Shown here piece after piece: positions 46,801-53,657 of a stretch of DNA of 64,000 nucleotides (within the stretch, counting starts at the first letter, position 1; the number at the start of each line of letters is the position of its first letter). Position numbers and translations under genes: made by a program. The notes below the pieces were generated by a model. It was not told the DNA's origin, made no database searches, and saw only the letters and a list, made by a program, of their open reading frames with translations. Origin of the DNA: Mytilus trossulus. Its lineage: Eukaryota > Mollusca > Bivalvia > Mytilida > Mytilidae. Location: contig NC_086376.1 in assembly GCF_036588685.1 (NCBI RefSeq), forward strand, positions 13,221,911 through 13,285,910, written 5' to 3'.

Positions 46801-48568
46801 TTGAATGAAAATCCTATGCCAGTCGTTGACAAATCACCTCATCTTGGAATTCTTAGATCAACATCTACAAAAAACTCTCAAAATGAAACCACTGACCAGA
46901 ACATTACTAAATCTAGGAGAGCCGCCTACAGTCTCATGTCAACAGGACTGCATGGTGAGAATGGACTTGATCCGATTACCTCATTACATCTGATCAAAAC
47001 CTTTATACAACCTATTCTTACATACGGTTTAGAAGTTATATTACCTACTTCATCAAATCTACTAAAATTAGAAAAGTTCCAAAAACAGTTGCTTAAGAGA
47101 ATTATGTCTTTACCGATATGTACACCAGATCCGAGTATTTACATCCTATCCGGATTCTTACCTATTGAAGCACAAATCGACCAAAAAGCGCTAATTTTAT
47201 TTAATAACATATGTAGGCAAGACAACTCAAATTTAGAAAAGAAATTGGCTATTAGACAATTAACCGTCAAAGATCAATCGAGCAACAGCTGGTTTATTTC
47301 AATTAAGAAAATGATATTTAAATATGGACTACCATCTCCGTTACAACTTCTAAACTGTGCGCCAAAAAAGTTTCAATGGAAGAGAACTGTCCAAATTGCC
47401 GTTTATAAATACTGGAAAGAAGCAATAATTTCATCCGGAAAAAGCTATATGTCTCTTCGACATCTTAATATAGAAGCATACAATCCTGGGGAATTTCACC
47501 ATCTTTTGGACATAAATACAACTAACGATCCGACCAGAGAAACAACAAGACTGGCAATTAAATTAAAATTAGTAACTGGTACTTATATATTACAGAATAA
47601 AAGATTTAGATATACAGAAAACGAAACTCCGATCTGTAAATTATGTGATCAAGGCGATGAAACTCTCTGTCACTTCCTGTTGGACTGTCAAATTCTAGAA
47701 CCTATCCGACAAAAATATTTTCACCTGATCGATGAAATATTACATTTAATATCGAAAGACAACTTTAGAACACTTTCCAGTCATGATAAAATCCAAATAA
47801 TCCTGGACTGTACGTTATACTATACTGGACTAAAAGGAAATAGTGAAAACATTGTTAAATTAGATGCAATATGCAGGCAAATGTCGTATGCGTTACATAT
47901 AGCAAGATACCGATCCTTAGATATTAAAAGGAAATGAGGATATTTCATTGTTATGAACTGATAACATGTTCCGAACATCGATACTCCCGTATTTATACTG
48001 TTGTTGTGCCGAGAGCATACCTGTCAAATAGTGTACTGTATATACTCGTATAATGTGGAAATTGTTTTAAACATTGCTAATTCAATGATGCATAGAGGAT
48101 AATATGAAACATTGATATATCTCCGTGCTCAAGTGTATTATATAATTACCGATAATGTGTGTAAAATAGTGTACATAGATGTGGTGGTGGAATATCGACT
48201 ACTCAAATGAGGTTGTCCCGAAGTGGACGGAGAAAGATTTCCTGGTAAGGTAAGATACGGACTTCACAGGTAACGCCTGTCTCATATTATCTACTTCATT
48301 TGAACTTTGGTGGACAATATTCCCATTGGCAATCATACCACATTATTTCTACTTATTTTTATAGACAATTGTGACAGTCACGCAATTAAGGTACAGGTAT
48401 CTTCAATGTATACATCACAGGGGTGTAACAAAGATCCTAAAATTATGTTCCTTTGCTTTATTTGATGTGACTAGAATGAACCTTTACCTGAATACAAGCT
48501 TTGATCTCTAAATCTAACTTTACTATTTCTTGGAGACAAATTCTAACTTGGATGTCTTCAGCAGCCAT
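25693..48568 (-). CDS. BNIP1: BNIP1 / SEC20 Qb-type SNARE, complete gene (6 coding exons)
   Basis: On the minus strand, exons 48568-48488, 42966-42874, 37281-37190, 34608-34507, 33499-33378 and 25880-25693 join with GT-AG borders and consistent phases into 225 codons plus TAG; human BNIP1 has 228. The N-terminus MAAEDIQVRICLQEIVKLDL matches human BNIP1 almost residue for residue, which fixes the ATG although the frame is open further upstream. The middle is a coiled region (DLERLANEQDREED, NLSAQLAIDRSEKDQLLNGG). The C-terminus has the SNARE helix, the motif ITKYSRRQFTDKLLIFLAL and a single membrane span ending KKRIW. In animals BNIP1 sits in the ER membrane and acts with syntaxin 18 and USE1 in Golgi-to-ER fusion. 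The 678 coding bases span 22.9 kb because the introns are full of transposons. Confidence 0.96.
28172..28333 (-). repeat. 3' half of SINE-like repeat 'F/G', reversed
   Basis: It starts TGATTGATTGATTG (the reversed CAAT tail) followed by TTGGTTGCTTAACGTCCAGT and ends near CTTCCACTGGAAAATGAGG. The full-length relative is at 57421-57811 on the other strand. Confidence 0.75.
28340..30102 (-). repeat. Repeat 'D' copy split by a LINE insertion
   Basis: The left part 28340-28694 (TAGTCTGGAGCTGGCATGTC to ACTAGTATATA) and the right part 29947-30102 (TATATATTTGTTTAGGGGCC to CATTTCCATTCTCAATTTTA) rejoin into one standard element, reversed relative to the copy at 9430. The insertion point falls in a TATATA stretch. 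Confidence 0.85.
28695..29946 (+). mobile_element. 5'-truncated non-LTR retrotransposon (LINE)
   Basis: The insert is 1252 bp, flanked by TATATA on both sides (28689-28694, 29947-29952), and ends with three copies of a 7-bp tail unit (TATTGTC). A frame from 28697 to 29692 encodes the end of a reverse transcriptase: YLGITINCSGSLSHSKKNL, FDTLVVPITLYGSEVWG and the C-terminal zinc knuckle CLSCNRQEIEDEYHFFSICP. The RT catalytic core is absent. Any start codon reading in from the left comes from repeat 'D', so the visible frame is a relic. The LINE clade was not determined. Confidence 0.85.
30113..30705 (-). repeat. SINE-like repeat 'F/G', reversed and split by a tRNA-derived SINE
   Basis: 30531-30705 and 30113-30161 match the + strand element at 57421-57640 in reverse (CCGACCGGCAGTAAAAC, AAGTGGGGCGTCCGTTTGGC, and GGTGGCCTGCTGCAAGGCAA). 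The interruption 30162-30519 is a separate SINE with target duplication. Confidence 0.8.
30162..30519 (-). mobile_element. tRNA-derived SINE with 11-bp target duplication
   Basis: On the minus strand it starts at 30519 AGAGCCGTGGTGTAGTGGTA, an A-box-like tRNA head, with GGTTCGATTCCC (B box) about 50 bases on. It continues as a tRNA-unrelated body and ends in the A-rich AACTAAAATAAA at 30162. The direct repeat CTCAAAGAGTT flanks it exactly (30151-30161 and 30520-30530). The tRNA-like part does not fold into a proper acceptor and T stem, so it is not a working tRNA gene. Confidence 0.9.
30918..31085 (+). repeat. Short repeat 'E', copy 1
   Basis: It reads TACACTAGTAATTTTTGGGG, GTGTGAGCCAAGGCTCCGTG and GAGAGTTGTCTCATTGGCAC, ending CCTATATCTATATA. 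Near-identical copies are at 31527-31715 and 55577-55763. The 3' module with TCTCATTGGCA is shared with other repeats of the window. Confidence 0.85.
31527..31715 (+). repeat. Short repeat 'E', copy 2
   Basis: It begins TTGGTTTTCCCGTTTGAATG and then follows copy 1 almost base for base to CCTATATCTATATA. It lies 440 bases downstream of copy 1 in the same orientation. Confidence 0.85.
32996..33161. repeat. Small foldback repeat in BNIP1 intron 5
   Basis: Arms of about 55 bp at 32996-33051 and 33106-33161 are imperfect inverted repeats; the best part is GTGGCCGCATTCGTGTTCAT against ATGAACACGGATGCGGCCAC. Total length is about 166 bp, MITE-like. Confidence 0.75.
33378..33499 (-). CDS. BNIP1: BNIP1 exon 5
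   Basis: It encodes (R)GGNSKEGLAKVASDITENLM and ALNRKIADQVKQSESTKSTL, the start of the Sec20 SNARE region. Acceptor atttacag; donor gtaagt after ACATTGT; it ends in phase 1. Confidence 0.95.
33607..33915 (+). repeat. Diverged mussel repeat related to 'D' and 'E'
   Basis: It contains CATGTTTAACCC, GTGCCTGTCCCAAGTCAGGA, 'ttggttttctagtttgaa' and AGGCAATCATACCATATCTT, in the order seen in other copies of these families. It is old and non-coding. Confidence 0.55.
33944..34033. repeat. 90-nt hairpin with 32-bp arms
   Basis: Arms 33944-33975 and 34002-34033 are reverse complements with a single mismatch (TTGGTGCACACTG against CAGTGTGCACCAC), separated by 26 bases. It lies in BNIP1 intron 4. It could be the core of a foldback element or, less likely, a small-RNA precursor. 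Confidence 0.8.
34507..34608 (-). CDS. BNIP1: BNIP1 exon 4
   Basis: It encodes TVSTLRQSNLSAQLAIDRSE and KDQLLNGGTGLRKR, corresponding to human WRKANLTCKIAIDNLEK and the GG-DLLR region described as BH3-like in human BNIP1. The leucine and glycine of that region are kept, but whether a BH3 function exists is unknown. Acceptor atatttcag, donor gtaaaa. Confidence 0.95.
34668..36772 (-). mobile_element. Large non-coding repeat 'B', copy 2, reversed
   Basis: It starts AAACCAGATGCTCCGCAGGG and ends GCGGTCGTATAA, the reverse of the element at 10065-12013, with the same internal units and palindromic CACAATATTGTG blocks. It carries a 118-bp MITE at 35382-35499. The 170-residue open frame at 35409-35921 runs across repeat units and is not a gene. 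It fills most of BNIP1 intron 3. Confidence 0.8.
35382..35499. repeat. Small MITE with CAGTGGCGGATCCAG terminus and 5-bp duplication
   Basis: The left end CAGTGGCGGATCCAG pairs partly with the right end AAATCCGCCTTTG, and CTTGC flanks both sides (35377-35381, 35500-35504). It is inserted into repeat 'B' copy 2. Confidence 0.75.
36886..37055. repeat. MITE with CAGnGGnGGATCCAG termini, G-rich
   Basis: The left end CAGGGGGGATCCAG and the right end CTGGATCCGCCACTG are inverted; ATGAT flanks both sides (36881-36885, 37056-37060). Inside are two GGGG-rich direct units with GGTACAAACCCAGGACAAAG. A relative lies at 62414-62548. Confidence 0.8.
37190..37281 (-). CDS. BNIP1: BNIP1 exon 3
   Basis: It encodes DLERLANEQDREEDRITLLH and DVGNHKQQLT, a charged coiled-coil segment that matches human DLEQLAKEQDKESEK. 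Acceptor atttgtag, donor gtatgt, exit phase 2. Confidence 0.95.
39246..39430. repeat. Decayed repeat fragment with hammerhead-ribozyme-like core
   Basis: 39246-39300 is the reverse of the start of repeat 'E' (GGGCCCCATAATGACCAGTG). At 39368 CTGAAGAG, then 13 bases on, CGAAAA recalls the CUGANGA...GAAA core of hammerhead ribozymes. The intervening stem II is weak and I could not build a convincing stem I, so activity is doubtful. Confidence 0.35.
39741..40253. repeat. 27-bp minisatellite
   Basis: About nineteen imperfect units of CATCACCATCTGACTGGCTG plus ACAGGGA, with some units longer or shorter. Because 27 is a multiple of three, the minus strand stays open for 77 codons as a nine-residue repeat (SASQMVMSL). 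This follows from the repeat and is not evidence of a gene. Confidence 0.85.
40530..42020. repeat. Array of inverted GCATGTAACATTGACA modules
   Basis: GCATGTAAC-type and TGTCAATGTTAC-type motifs alternate in opposite orientation, forming hairpin modules at about 40530, 40729, 40888, 41084, 41276, 41458, 41661, 41820 and 42009. Spacing is 159-203 bp. The spacers are AT-rich and not clearly alike. Further copies sit at 37920, 38088, 38249 and 42385-42415. Confidence 0.75.
42874..42966 (-). CDS. BNIP1: BNIP1 exon 2
   Basis: It encodes DIRTQADSREALEEINTEIR and GKLRKLRKKIE, a helical segment at the position of human DIRDCSGPLSALTELNTKVKE. It is phase 0 at both ends; acceptor attattttag, donor gtaatt. 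Confidence 0.93.
43016..43876. mobile_element. Degraded hAT transposon with 8-bp target duplication
   Basis: The termini CAGGGGTCGAAATTAG and CTTAAATTCGACCCCTG are inverted repeats, and TCTACAAC flanks both sides perfectly (43008-43015, 43877-43884), as expected for hAT elements. 43314-43390 on the + strand reads LSLPAHSADAERGFSEMKLV, the conserved C-terminal dimerisation motif of hAT transposases, and a second relic frame follows (43439-43640). Stop codons interrupt both, so it is a dead, internally shortened copy. It lies in BNIP1 intron 1, 42 bases upstream of exon 2 in gene terms. Confidence 0.9.
43314..43640 (+). pseudogene. hAT transposase C-terminal remnant
   Basis: SADAERGFSEMKLVKND is the hAT dimerisation signature, then TAG; after further stops, a frame resumes as MFHTHDTEDIATCDPVPTIEM, TGA, NISGQRSRQSSQ. 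The stops fall where tryptophan codons would be plausible. Catalytic domains are missing. Confidence 0.8.
44343..44860. repeat. Repeats 'N' and 'L' (copy 1)
   Basis: 44343-44440 is the short repeat ending CTCATTGGCAATCATACCAT. 44441-44860 ('atgccagctccagacctcaa', 'aatgacctgacaacagtatt', 'tttttgtgctttgtaaagaa') recurs at 56079-56465 in the same orientation with many differences. Both are non-coding. Confidence 0.7.
44954..45081. repeat. Perfect 59-bp inverted repeat at LINE 5' junction
   Basis: Arm 44954-45012 starts TGCACCGGATGTGTTAATAA; arm 45023-45081 ends TTATTAACACATCCGGTGCA. All 59 positions pair and the loop is 10 bases (GAATTTATGA). The right arm is LINE coding sequence and the left arm is its copy in reverse. 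Confidence 0.95.
44977..47937 (+). CDS. LINE ORF2-type protein: endonuclease end, reverse transcriptase, zinc knuckle
   Basis: A 986-codon frame without stops. Residues from about 26 carry the end of an AP-type endonuclease (PTFINTSGADVSEIDYF, VSDHHPILLQM). The reverse transcriptase follows, with LSPVYKNKGDKSYSKNYRG (about 369-387), LDAKSAFD (about 451), QGVKQGGLLSADLY (about 507) and the catalytic ACADDVAL (about 550), where the usual tyrosine of YADD is cysteine. A C-terminal CKLCDQGDETLCHFLLDC knuckle sits near 886. The first 15 or so codons come from the foldback arm and loop and are not natural protein. Target-primed reverse transcription is the known role of the family. The long open frame suggests a recent insertion, but without most of the endonuclease the copy is probably inactive. 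Confidence 0.88.
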   Translation: MVPYGLLLIYILEFMKECKLTTNHKGPTFINTSGADVSEIDYFLHSNIELQPSKRITDHPVNVSDHHPILLQMQCYLIQHAQQTSNNQKLKIKWEKLDKQQYTDIISKEIIKYSDMLENDNESIDQIIKDTTNLMSETAKKVSKQKTYGKNKLKLNIWNKEIADALKANKQAYKIWKDNGRPMNIDHPLIIEKKLTRKTFRTEIRNEELRRKHNERNILIHSNSGDKNLFYKLIRKQRQNGNTFINDLNVDGETFERDDILSGWHTHFKKLAIPTEHPSFNYQHLQLCEMDYDTILEISRQFTSKEVSLDIIQKAIKSINKGKAEDIYGVSIENYLYGGDLFLKFLHKLINTMFQKRLIPDFIKMGLLSPVYKNKGDKSYSKNYRGIVVLPILLKIIEYILRDDLRKHSLDLQSILQRGFTANASPLNAAIIVEDVYREYMDKKSPFLIALLDAKSAFDVVVLKMLLRKVHFTGVNPATWILIDEIHKNTEACVKWANDYSEKFPVQQGVKQGGLLSADLYKIYIEDLLHNFENVAQGCTIGETSVNAIACADDVALMSENPAELQLLINIAAEYSQNHHYLLQPQKSVVLQIEPSNRKKQSKSVNLTLNENPMPVVDKSPHLGILRSTSTKNSQNETTDQNITKSRRAAYSLMSTGLHGENGLDPITSLHLIKTFIQPILTYGLEVILPTSSNLLKLEKFQKQLLKRIMSLPICTPDPSIYILSGFLPIEAQIDQKALILFNNICRQDNSNLEKKLAIRQLTVKDQSSNSWFISIKKMIFKYGLPSPLQLLNCAPKKFQWKRTVQIAVYKYWKEAIISSGKSYMSLRHLNIEAYNPGEFHHLLDINTTNDPTRETTRLAIKLKLVTGTYILQNKRFRYTENETPICKLCDQGDETLCHFLLDCQILEPIRQKYFHLIDEILHLISKDNFRTLSSHDKIQIILDCTLYYTGLKGNSENIVKLDAICRQMSYALHIARYRSLDIKRK
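48488..48568 (-). CDS. BNIP1: BNIP1 exon 1 with start codon
   Basis: ATG at 48568-48566 starts 27 codons, MAAEDIQVRICLQEIVKLDL and EIKACIQ, ending at donor gtaaag. In-frame codons continue upstream without a stop, but similarity to human begins exactly at this ATG, so the upstream part is taken as 5' UTR. Confidence 0.95.
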
Positions 48569-49170
48569 GAAGCAAAACAACAAAAATCCAGCTGTAATCA
48601 AAACGAAAATAACTTTGACATGTGTCCGGAAGTAAACATTAGAAATGACGACTGTCAGTTGTCGCAAAATATTAAACCCGAAAAACAAAACTGAATCATA
48701 TGAAACAACTTATTTTTGATGTATCTAGAGTAATTTAACACAAATTGGTTAGAACAAATAATAATAATAAAATAGTTTTTCGAAAAAAAGTAAAATTAAA
48801 GCAAAAGTCACTTACGGTAATGTTTACTTCCGGCTGGGAAGAGTAACCACGTTGACATGTCAAACTATATTTAAAACTATGGTTGAATGCAACATCTTAA
48901 ACCAGAAATGCAAATTTTTAGAATAAACATTATATTTTACTTTATGATTTTTGGATAAAGACAATAACAGATCGTGTGTATCATTTAACCAGACCGGCTT
49001 CTATCACTTTTGACACTGACAGTTGCATTCTATATATCCTGTAAAGGAACTGTAGTTTATATGGGAAGGTGAGTATTCTTTCCTAATCTGCAACTATATC
49101 ACTAACTTGGCGATCATAACACTTGCATTCAATTTCTGAAGCAAGATTGCGTAACATAGATATTTTGGGT
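48569..49170 (-). promoter_or_regulatory. BNIP1 5' UTR and upstream region
   Basis: The sequence upstream of the BNIP1 ATG is AT-rich without a clear TATA box or CpG-rich patch. The transcription start and any core promoter motif cannot be placed. No gene on the + strand begins here. Confidence 0.3.
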
Positions 49171-49278
49171 ATCAGGATCGTTCACCCTGATTACATGTTC
49201 GCCCTGGGTTCGTTCGCCCTATATCAATAATGATATGTATATGTTACATCAATGGACGAAATATAATTATATATGTAA

Positions 49279-50900
49279 GACTCAGATCGACGTCCGGTCT
49301 CCAATCGACGTCCGTTCCTCAAATCGACGTCCAAATCTGACGTCACAATAAAATAACATTTCAAATCAATGGCCAATGCTATATCTCTCTAATTGACGTC
49401 CAATTGTTGGCCTCTCTAATCGACGTCCAATTTCTAGCTTCTCCAATAGATCCGTTTAATGGGCATATGCTAAGACCTAAACGCCGAGATTTTTTGGGAC
49501 GACAATCCATAAATATCCAAAACAATTTAGCAAAACTGCAATTGAGAACCGAAAAAGGTTATAACGGAACTAAAACGTGCATTGTCCAAGAGAGATGTAA
49601 AGACAGTTCTATGTCAATATTTTAACATAATTTATTATATGTGACAAATAAAATATATCAAAAAAATATTTTTTCTAAATTTTTTACGGATGTTTACAGG
49701 ACTGTTGTTATATCAATGTTTTTGAGTGCACAGGAGCAGTGGTGTAACAGCACAAAATAAACACATAATCTCTAAGTTTTATATGTTTCACTGCAGGTGT
49801 AAACTAATATGTGACAGGCATAACCTATGAATGGGGACGAAGTTTGTATGAGTTATTTTTTTGTAACTTAAATATTTCTATAAAAAGAAACGGAAATACC
49901 GTAACGTTTCCGATTTTGGTTCTGTTGTTAGGGATTTTAGTTGTGACGTTATTTAAATTATGACGTCATATGCAATGTAAACAAAGAAACGCTATCATCA
50001 GGTAAAGTTTTTTTTCATATCTGACAAGGAATTATTAAAAATGAAATTGGTATTGCGTTCCTTCCTATTTATAATAGACTGGTAAATATATATTTTACTT
50101 AATGATTCATACAAACAAAACCGGAAAAAGGAAGTACATTGTAGATCTCTATGCAGGTCCGGGATTTTAAAACTTGACATAAAAAAAATTGAATAATTTT
50201 GAGTTCATTAGTACAATGAAAAATTCGGGAAATTTTCCCGATTTTTTTTTTTATTGAATTTTCTACTGTTATTGGGGACTTCGTCCCCATATAAATTTGT
50301 TGATTTTTTTTACAGAGTCCAAATTATAATACTCTCAAAACAGTTGGCTTTACTTCTTTAATGTGTCCATTGTTGAATACTGAATGTTGTCCTTTATATG
50401 TCGTTTTGTTTTCTTTTTCGTTGGGTTCTCATTGTTGTATACTCGCATAAAATTTATATATATGAATATGAATAAAATTCATCAAGGTAGAACGACTGGA
50501 TTAGTTTCTAATCAATATCAATACGCAAATTATTTTTTTTTGTGGTTGGAGAATTTTATTATGGTAAGTATGTAGAACTGTTAGAAAATTAAATTACTTT
50601 GAGTACCCTACATATCTGACCAAAATTCATCGTTTATTTCGTATTTCAAAATTTCAAACTGAATCAACGTCATACGAATTTCCAAATGTACATGTATAAA
50701 TCAGTGTGCAGTAATTTCTTATTTCATTCATTATTTAAAAGACTACAATCTATCATACGTTGTTTTGACAATGCATGACGTCACATCGGACGTTGATTAG
50801 AGGATCAAAATATTGGACGTCGATTTGAGAATGTGACATCAGATTTGGACGTCGATTTGAGGAAGGGACGTCGATAAGGGACCGGACGTCGATCTGAGTC
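49279..50900. mobile_element. TIR element with iterated ATCGACGTCC motifs, 1.6 kb
   Basis: The ends GACTCAGATCGACGTCCGGT and ACCGGACGTCGATCTGAGTC are inverted. Each TIR region holds about five copies of ATCGACGTCC spaced about 20 bp (49286-49430; 50775-50893). TAA lies on both sides (49276-49278, 50901-50903), which would fit a PIF/Harbinger-like 3-bp duplication, though the flanks are also inverted repeats. The inside contains a second inverted pair ATGGGGACGAAG/CTTCGTCCCCAT (49832, 50279) and no transposase. Confidence 0.75.
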
Positions 50901-50903
50901 TAA

Positions 50904-52180
50904 CATATATATTAAAATTTATGTATATCTTTTAAAAGTTAAATACAGAATATTTGCCAAATTTATATTTATTAATTATCTGAAATAAAATTCTTGGCTG
51001 CATTATTACACTTTATTTAATAATTACTTTTAATAACTGTTGATTAAATTTGATTGCTGATCTAAGGTGTCATTTGAAACCTTTGATATCACTGATTGTT
51101 ATATAAATTGTCTTTGATGGATTAATAATGAGAATAACATTTTTCTCAAATAAAATAGTCAGCTTGGATGGGTAAAATTCAGTTTGAAGTACAGTTTGGA
51201 ATTGATCTTGTTATAACTGTTACTGAATATTTTTAAATTGTTCAGGTAGATCACAAGTATATATTTTTTTATGATTTGCCAAAATGAAGATTTTACTATG
51301 CTCTTTTCAAAAAATTAATAAAAAGTATGGGTCACCGTGCTATTTTTCAAGCTATGTGTGGTTGAAAATTGCAAAAATTTGGTTAGTTTGTTCATGAACA
51401 AACACATTAGTGTGCTTAAAAAAAATTCTATGAGATAGAATTTTGAAATAAATTGTGAGAAGAAAGGTTTCATAATATGTTTTAAGAAAATAAAAAGAAA
51501 ACATGGTGTCACCGAACTTTTTTTCTTACTACAAGGAAAAATAAAAAAATTCCCTATTAGCCCAGTATAAATTTTGTACTAAAAGAGTTATCTCCCCTTA
51601 AATGGCTCATTTGAAAAAAATGATTTTTAAACCAAAAAAAATGATATTTGTTAAAATATTTGAATAATACAATTAATTAACAAATTTTCTTTAAATAGAA
51701 AAAAACATTCTAATCATTGAGTTGTAAATCTGTCTCCAAATTTGCAGATTTAGGCAAATAACTAGACCGATTTTGTACTGTGTTTGTACAATCCAAGATG
51801 GCAGTATACTATAAATCTACCTTAAAATGTATCAATAAAGTTAAATATATAAATAACTTAGTCATGTTAGTCTTTAGCTCTTATATGTCAAATACTTTGT
51901 AGTCTTTGAATTCACAGAAACTTATTCTCGTAGCAGCAAGACAACAACTTAGTCTTCAGTTGTTTTACATTTAAAAATCCAATGTAGTGCTGAAATTCCG
52001 AGAAACTTATTTCCTAATAATTACATTAGATGTATGTTTCATTATAATAATTTATTCAGATTGGCTAACTGCACATCACTTGTTATTCTTTAAGCAATTG
52101 CATCAATCAATAAAACTTCTCATCCATGATAACACGTGGTTCCACAAAAAAGTGCACAGGTGAATTAAAGAAAAATTTGT
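50904..52180. other. Intergenic, no gene seen
   Basis: AT-rich sequence with two runs where 'gggtcaccg' and 'ggtgtcaccg' precede long A/T stretches, but no exon-like frame and no clear element ends. Confidence 0.4.
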
Positions 52181-53178
52181 AAGGGTTCCGCGGAACCCAG
52201 TGTCTCGCCTACTATTGCTGTAAATCACAGGCTCAACAAAAATGAGGAAAACAATCAATAAAAATATTCCTCATGATACTATCTTTTGATTGTAAGAAGC
52301 TTCTGTCCAAGTTTGGTAAAAATCTAGGATAGTTAATGAATCTAATAGATGTTTTGAAAACTTTAACTGCAGACTGTATGCAATGTTAACTGGAAGAAAA
52401 TCTAAGTCCAAATTTACTTCTGGATACTATCTTATGATTATAAATAAGCTACTGTTCAAGTTTGGTACAAATCCAGGATAGTTTAAGAAAGTAAACTTTA
52501 ACCGCAGAGTTAATGTAATGTTTCCCCGCAGAAAAACTAAGTCCATTTAAAAGTAAATATAGAAAAAATGGATTTATTTTTTCACAAAATTTACTTCTGG
52601 ATACTATCTTATGATCATAAGCAAGCTTCTGTCCAAGTTTTGTACAAACCCAGGATAGTTTAAGAAAGTTATAAAAATTCTAAAAACTTTCACCACAGAG
52701 TGAATGTAATGTTTCCCCGCAGAAAAAAGCTAAGTCCATTTATAAGTAAAATACGGAAAAAATGGAATTTTATTTTTACAAAATTTACTTCTGGATACTA
52801 TCTTATGATCATAAACAAGCTTCTGTCCAAGTTTGGTACAAATCAAGGATAGTTTAAGAAAGTTATTAAAATTCTTAAAACTTTAACCACAGAGTTTATG
52901 TAATGTTTCCCCGCAGAAAAAACTAAGTCCATTTATAAGTAAGATACGGAAAAAATGGAATTTTATTTTTTCAAAATTTACTTCTGGATACTATCTTATG
53001 ATCATAAACAAGCTTCTGTCCAAGTTTGGTAGAAATCCAGTACAGTTTAAGAAAGTTATTAAAATTTCAAAAACTTTAACCACAGAGTGAATATTTGTGG
53101 ACGCCGCCGACGCCGCCGACGGAAAGTAGGATCGCTTAGTCTCGCTTTTTCGACTAAAGTCGAAGGCTCGACAAAAAG
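52181..53178 (+). repeat. Interspersed repeat 'H', copy 1, tandem 160-200-bp units
   Basis: It starts with the palindrome GGTTCCGCGGAACC and holds four to five units with CTGGATACTATCTTATGATC and CTTCTGTCCAAGTTTGGTA. It ends TGGACGCCGCCGACG, CGCTTAGTCTCGCTTTTTCG and GAAGGCTCGACAAAAAGC. It is non-coding. A reversed copy starts at 62591. Confidence 0.8.
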
Positions 53179-53424
53179 CAATAAAATTCGTGTTTTCGTG
53201 ATCTTAGCTAACAAATGTTATGTTTCTGTCAAATGTTATGTTATACTGACTTCAACACATTTAATTATATACTGTACATGATATACACACAACGCAACAC
53301 TATACTAAAAAATAAAATCAGGGCGAACGGACTCGAGGCAAACAGGTATTAGAGTGAACAAAAACTAGGGCGAACCAGAATCAGGGCAGACGGACCTGGA
53401 TTCAATATTTTGGGGTGGGAATAT

Positions 53425-53657
53425 ACTATAGTAGCCGTCAGCTGAAATTCAAAGTGGTTGTGGGTAAATATAATCTAAACAATCAATCGCGTTCACTCGA
53501 GATATAGTTTTTCTCATTCCATTCATTAATCGCGAAAAGAAATACACTACTGACCTACCCTGCGAGAACCCTGCTATATCTTGAGTGAATGCGATTGATA
53601 GTTTAGATTATTTTTTACTGATAACCGCTACAAATTTCAGCTGACGTGGACTATAGT
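53425..53657. repeat. MITE with ACTATAGT...GTCAGCTGAAATT termini
   Basis: The left ACTATAGT plus GTCAGCTGAAATT and the right AATTTCAGCTGAC plus ACTATAGT are inverted. The similarity continues about 70 bp inward (TAATCTAAAC, ATCAATCGC, TTCACTC). Length is 233 bp. Confidence 0.85.

Larger units (their letters stand above)
44954..48350 (+). mobile_element. LINE with long open frame and 5' foldback, antisense in BNIP1 intron 1
   Basis: It is truncated inside the endonuclease domain at the 5' end. The 5' end is a perfect 59-bp inverted repeat (44954-45012 and 45023-45081), then the uninterrupted frame to 47937, then an AT-rich 3' UTR of about 410 bp ending CCCATTGGCAATCATACCAC near 48340. That ending is shared with short repeats of the window, which may use this element's machinery. 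No target duplication could be identified. Confidence 0.8.
49171..53395. mobile_element. Possible 4.2 kb composite element with GTTCGCCCT-rich ends
   Basis: The left end has GTTCACCCTGATTACATGTT and CGTTCGCCCTATATC. The right end, reversed, has CGTCTGCCCTGATTCTGGTT and CGCCCTAG, then CCGTTCGCCCTGATTTT. The two ends are inverted and each has two to four copies of the motif. The element at 49279-50900 and repeat 'H' would be nested inside. Exact borders and a target duplication are not clear. Confidence 0.45.

Noticed and set aside
48569..48688. N-terminal extension of BNIP1
   Set aside because: The frame is open upstream, but similarity to human BNIP1 starts exactly at the ATG at 48568, so the upstream codons are 5' UTR.
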